The position numbers were made by a program, and so were the translations under genes. 64,000 nt of DNA, from NCBI RefSeq assembly GCF_004153455.1, contig NZ_SDQE01000014.1, positions 1-64,000 on the forward strand, read 5' to 3'. The notes below the pieces were generated by a model. That model ran no database searches and was not told the origin of the DNA. It saw nothing but the letters and a program-made list of their open reading frames with translations. Of this stretch, positions 60,761-64,000 are shown piece by piece (within the stretch, counting starts at the first letter, position 1; each line of letters starts with the position of its first letter). Origin of the DNA: Allopusillimonas ginsengisoli. Its GTDB lineage: Bacteria; Pseudomonadota; Gammaproteobacteria; Burkholderiales; Burkholderiaceae_B.

Positions 60761-61861
60761 ATGTCTTCTGAACTTGTCATCAAGCATCTGATGAAGCATT
60801 ACGCTGCAGGCGCCAAGCCTGCAGTCAATGATGTGACCATCACGATCGAAGCGGGAAATATCCTGGCCTTGCTGGGCCCATCCGGGTGCGGAAAAACCAC
60901 GACATTGCGCTCCGTGGCCGGCCTGGACCACCCTACCGGCGGCACGATCAGCATCGGCGGTCGTCTCGTGGCCGATCCGGCAAACGGCCTGTTTGTTCCC
61001 CCACAGCACCGAAACCTGGGCATGGTTTTCCAGTCATACGCGGTCTGGCCGCATATGTCTGTGCGGGAAAACGTCGAATATCCCCTGAAAAACAAGAAGC
61101 TGTCTCGAAAGGAAATTCATTTGAAGGCAGCCCAGGCTCTGGAACTGGTCGGCCTGGAGGAATATGCGGACAGGCCTGTTGTAGCCCTGAGCGGTGGCCA
61201 GATGCAGCGCGTCGCGCTTGCACGCAGCCTGTCATACCGGCCTTCCCTATTGCTGCTCGACGAACCCTTGTCCAACCTTGATGCCAAATTGCGCATCCGT
61301 TTAAGGGATGATCTCAGGAAGATCATCAAAGACGCGGGCGTCACCGCGCTGTATGTGACCCATGACCAGGCCGAAGCCGTCGTCATCGGTGATCGCATCG
61401 GCGTCATGAAAGACGGCCAGTTGCTGCAGCATGACGCGCCAGCGGCACTGTACAACCATCCCCGCGATCTCTTCGTTGCCAACTTCACCGGCGCGGCAAC
61501 AGTCCTGAACGTGCAGTTGCGCAAGGCTGAAAACAACGCATTAGGCGCCTTCATCGACGGTTGCGACACACAGCTCATGAGCCTGCCGCTCGAGGTCGCC
61601 GCACAACCCGGCCCCGCCCAGATCGCCATCCGCCCCGAGAATGTGCGGCTGCATGCGCTTGCGGCGTCACCACGCCACGACCAGCACCCGGCACGCATCA
61701 GCAGCCGGCAGTACCTGGGGACCCAAACGCTCTATTCCCTGAGTTTCCATGGACAAACCATTGACATCGTAGAGCTGGGCACCGTTCCCCGGTTCTCCGA
61801 GGGCCAGGAAGTGCTTATCGAATTTCCCCTTGAATGCCTGACCGTATTCACCACCCACTAA
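60761..61861 (+). CDS. ABC transporter ATP-binding protein (FbpC/PotA type)
   Basis: 366 residues. Walker A G-P-S-G-C-G-K-T-T near residue 38, signature L-S-G-G-Q-M-Q-R near residue 137, Walker B L-L-L-L-D-E-P near residue 160, then a C-terminal TOBE-like regulatory domain from about 285. Starts 9 nt after the substrate-binding gene and completes the importer. Confidence 0.94.
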   Translation: MSSELVIKHLMKHYAAGAKPAVNDVTITIEAGNILALLGPSGCGKTTTLRSVAGLDHPTGGTISIGGRLVADPANGLFVPPQHRNLGMVFQSYAVWPHMSVRENVEYPLKNKKLSRKEIHLKAAQALELVGLEEYADRPVVALSGGQMQRVALARSLSYRPSLLLLDEPLSNLDAKLRIRLRDDLRKIIKDAGVTALYVTHDQAEAVVIGDRIGVMKDGQLLQHDAPAALYNHPRDLFVANFTGAATVLNVQLRKAENNALGAFIDGCDTQLMSLPLEVAAQPGPAQIAIRPENVRLHALAASPRHDQHPARISSRQYLGTQTLYSLSFHGQTIDIVELGTVPRFSEGQEVLIEFPLECLTVFTTH

Positions 61862-61870
61862 GGACTTACA

Positions 61871-62980
61871 GTGAAGATCACAGATATTGAGACGATTGCG
61901 CTAGAGATGCCGCTGCCAAAAACCTTCAAGGGCAGCTATTACTATATGACGCATCGCTGCACCATCATCACACGCGTGTATACCGATGAGGGCATCATCG
62001 GCGAATGCTACAACGGCGACGAGTATGAGACTCAGGCCGAAATCCTCAAGATTATCCACGAGGAAATCAAACCCAAGGTCATCGGCCTGGACGTATTCGC
62101 CAGCGAGCAAGTCTGGCAAGCAGCCCTCTCGCCCACCTACAACATATTGCGTGATCGAAAACTGGCGACCAATGCCCAGGCCTGCGTGGACAGCGCTGTC
62201 CTGGACGCCTGGGGCAAAGCCCTGAACCAGCCCCTGTACAAGCTCTGGGGCGGCTATCGCGACAGCCTGCAGGTCATCGCCATTGCCGGTTACTACGAAG
62301 AAGGCAAGCAACTCGCCGATTTCGGCACCGAGATGGAAGCCTTGCGCAAAGCAGGCCTGGCAGGCTGCAAATTCAAGGTTGGCGGCAGAACACCTGAAGA
62401 AGATGCCGCTCGCGTCAAGGCGGCACGCTCCGCGGTTGGCGACGATTTCATTCTTTCCGTCGACGCCAACCAGGGCTATACCCAACGCGACGCCATCAAG
62501 TTCGGCCTGCTGGTCCAGGACTGCAATATCCGCTGGTTTGAAGAACCGTGCCGCTGGTACAACGATCGCTCCTCCATGGCGCTCGTGCGCCAGGTCACCG
62601 GCATACCCGTGGCCGCCGGCCAAAGCGAATACCATCGGGGCGGCTGCCGCGACCTGATGGTCGACCGATCCATTGATGTCTGCAACTTCGACGCAAGTTG
62701 GAGCGGTGGCCCCACCGAATGGCGGCGTGTTGCTGCCATGGCCTTGTCCTTCGAAGTACAAATGGCACATCACGAAGAACCCCAGGTATCGGCCCACCTG
62801 CTCGCATCCATCCCGCACGGCACCTATCTTGAAGTCTTTCACCCCGACCGCGACCCCCTCTTCTACAACCTCGTGGAAAACCGCAATCCCTTCGTCAATG
62901 GTGTCTACAAAGTACCCGAGGGCCCCGGTTGGGGGCTGAAGCTGGACGAGCAGATCATCGCGAAGTATCGGGTTAATTGA
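61871..62980 (+). CDS. Enolase-superfamily enzyme (mandelate racemase subgroup)
   Basis: 369 residues. The catalytic K-x-K is seen in C-K-F-K-V-G near residue 165, metal ligands in S-V-D-A-N near 197, E-E-P near 224 and G-Q-S-E near 250, and a catalytic His in A-H-H-E-E near 299. Start is GTG 61871, with AAGGA 6 nt upstream. A second dehydratase or racemase in the cluster, with active site distinct from the first. Confidence 0.88.
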   Translation: MKITDIETIALEMPLPKTFKGSYYYMTHRCTIITRVYTDEGIIGECYNGDEYETQAEILKIIHEEIKPKVIGLDVFASEQVWQAALSPTYNILRDRKLATNAQACVDSAVLDAWGKALNQPLYKLWGGYRDSLQVIAIAGYYEEGKQLADFGTEMEALRKAGLAGCKFKVGGRTPEEDAARVKAARSAVGDDFILSVDANQGYTQRDAIKFGLLVQDCNIRWFEEPCRWYNDRSSMALVRQVTGIPVAAGQSEYHRGGCRDLMVDRSIDVCNFDASWSGGPTEWRRVAAMALSFEVQMAHHEEPQVSAHLLASIPHGTYLEVFHPDRDPLFYNLVENRNPFVNGVYKVPEGPGWGLKLDEQIIAKYRVN

Positions 62981-63122
62981 GGGCAGGTTGGCGCGGGGCC
63001 TCAGTCAGATGAAACGATACGGCTTTGAATTGGACATGCCCCCGTGCAGCCGAGCAAAAGATTGCGTATAATTTCGCCTTCGTGCCACGCGCAGTGTTCT
63101 GGCTGCGCGACCTTCCTTATGT

Positions 63123-63207
63123 GCCCGGGTGGTGAAATTGGTAGACGCAGGGGACTCAAAATCCCCCGCCGCAAGGCGTGCCGGTTCGATTCCGGCCCCG
63201 GGCACCA
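63123..63207 (+). tRNA. tRNA-Leu (anticodon CAA)
   Basis: 85 nt class II tRNA: acceptor GCCCGGG/CCCGGGC, anticodon stem GGGGA with loop CTCAAAA, a variable arm, T-arm CCGG-TTCGATT-CCGG, and encoded CCA. A TATAAT at 63067-63072 is a likely -10 for its transcription. An integrase gene follows, so its 3' end is probably the attachment site. Confidence 0.96.
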
Positions 63208-63245
63208 CTCTAAAAATCCCAATGAATACAACCATTTAGAGTGGT
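63204..63245. repeat. 11-bp inverted repeat at the tRNA-Leu 3' end
   Basis: ACCACTCTAAA (63204-63214, starting in the tRNA CCA end) and TTTAGAGTGGT (63235-63245) are perfect complements around 20 nt. It may be part of the element's attachment region or a tRNA processing or terminator structure. Confidence 0.65.
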
Positions 63246-63350
63246 TTCAGTTCTTGCCCTACAGTTGGGGGATTTTCAAAGTTTGCGAGCCAGGTACAGT
63301 TTCGGTACAGTGGTGAAGCGCCGAGTGTACTTTTCGGAACTTTGACTCGC

Positions 63351-64000
63351 ATGGCTACTATCGTTAAGACCCCTTCTGGCACCTGGAAAGCCGTCATTCG
63401 AAAGACGGGCTGGCCGACTGCGTCCAAGACCTTCAGAACCAAACGTGATGCTGAGGATTGGGCCCGGCGTACCGAAGATGACATGGTACGCGGGGTATAT
63501 ATACAGCGGGCACCTGGTGAGCGGATGTCCATTGAGGCGGCACTCAAGCGATATTTACGGGAAGTGACACCTACCAAACGAGAATCCACCCGAGTATCAG
63601 AGTACAAAAAGGCGCAGCCACTGCTGCGACACCTCGGGAAGTATTCATTGGCCGCCCTGAGCGCCGATACCGTTGCACAGTACCGCGACATGCGTTTGGC
63701 TGGCGACCCTGGTGAAAATGGCAAGCTGGTGCCGCGCAGCAACAATACCGTCCGGCTGGAGCTGGCGCTGCTCAGCCACCTGTTTACTGTGGCCATCAAG
63801 GAGTGGGGTATAGGATTGCCCTTCAATCCTGTGTCCCAAATCCGCCGCCCTGCTCCTGGCGCTGGGCGGAACCGCCGATTGACACCGATAGAGACCAAGC
63901 GGCTGCTGATTGCTGTAGATGCCTACTCGAATCCTATGTTCAGCTGGATTGTGCGGATAGCCCTGGAGACAGGGATGCGGCTTTCAGAGATTGGGGGCTT
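63351..64000 (+). CDS. Tyrosine recombinase/integrase, N-terminal part
   Basis: About 216 residues before the window ends. An N-terminal DNA-binding arm domain (T-P-S-G-T-W-K-A-V-I-R near the start), a core-binding SAM-like domain (about 60-165), and the first catalytic Arg in E-T-G-M-R-L-S-E-I near residue 210. Typical phage- or island-type integrase beside a tRNA gene. No terminator or ribosome-site evidence; ATG 63351 is plausible. Confidence 0.9.
   Translation, partial: MATIVKTPSGTWKAVIRKTGWPTASKTFRTKRDAEDWARRTEDDMVRGVYIQRAPGERMSIEAALKRYLREVTPTKRESTRVSEYKKAQPLLRHLGKYSLAALSADTVAQYRDMRLAGDPGENGKLVPRSNNTVRLELALLSHLFTVAIKEWGIGLPFNPVSQIRRPAPGAGRNRRLTPIETKRLLIAVDAYSNPMFSWIVRIALETGMRLSEIGG

Noticed and set aside
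58007-61861. FbpABC-type genes as an iron importer
   Set aside because: Gene content (two sugar-acid enzymes) and LacI control with no Fur box nearby favour an organic substrate; iron is still possible but less likely.

Overview
The window looks like chromosome of a betaproteobacterium of the order Burkholderiales, most likely family Alcaligenaceae (Bordetella/Advenella/Pusillimonas-like). This rests on two Bug/TctC-type solute receptors, the run ffh - CcsA-like gene - PP0621-type small gene - ampD, many LysR regulators, and dense moderately GC-rich coding. It is an inference from gene content only, not a database match.

Layout. 1-492: start of an unknown minus-strand gene, a nested palindrome and a degenerate 30-bp tandem repeat. 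493-11 kb: minus-strand housekeeping genes: dcd, an AdiA-like decarboxylase and a flavoprotein; then apbC-tamA-tamB. 11.2-15.8 kb, plus strand: small membrane protein, metG, a cation efflux protein, a dienelactone hydrolase. 15.8-22.9 kb: GlxA-type regulator and isochorismatase; an amidase/Bug-receptor/LysR locus; a secreted nucleosidase; a DUF985 cupin. 22.9-29.9 kb: a three-gene heme-uptake unit (TonB-dependent receptor, unlipidated hemophilin-like protein, Slam-type outer-membrane translocon) behind a strong Fur-box-like palindrome, next to a probable nnrS remnant and a Crp/Fnr regulator. 30-35.2 kb: TRAP transporter, class II aldolase and XRE-cupin regulator. 35.2-42.8 kb: small accessory units, namely LysR/SDR, ArsR/SRPBCC, an IS3 relic, a ferredoxin-reductase-like protein, cupin, DJ-1, MHS-family transporter and a second XRE-cupin regulator.

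43.18-46.17 kb is a small island beside tRNA-Gly(CCC). An imperfect copy of the tRNA 3' end marks its far edge. It carries an AbiE-type toxin-antitoxin pair and the N-terminal stump of a Cap4/DUF4297-like nuclease. 46.3-54.3 kb returns to core genes: trmB, pip, kbp-like, ffh, a CcsA-like gene, ampD and htpG. htpG has a recognisable sigma-32 promoter and a terminator-like hairpin in its leader. 54.5-63 kb: a second Bug receptor, then a LacI-controlled cluster of two enolase-superfamily dehydratases around an Fbp-like ABC transporter, probably for a sugar acid. 63.1 kb to the end: tRNA-Leu(CAA) followed by a tyrosine recombinase that runs off the window, so a mobile element begins here.

The best candidates for new biology are the hemophilin/Slam unit with its intercistronic hairpin, the tRNA-Gly defence mini-island with its operator array, and the htpG leader.
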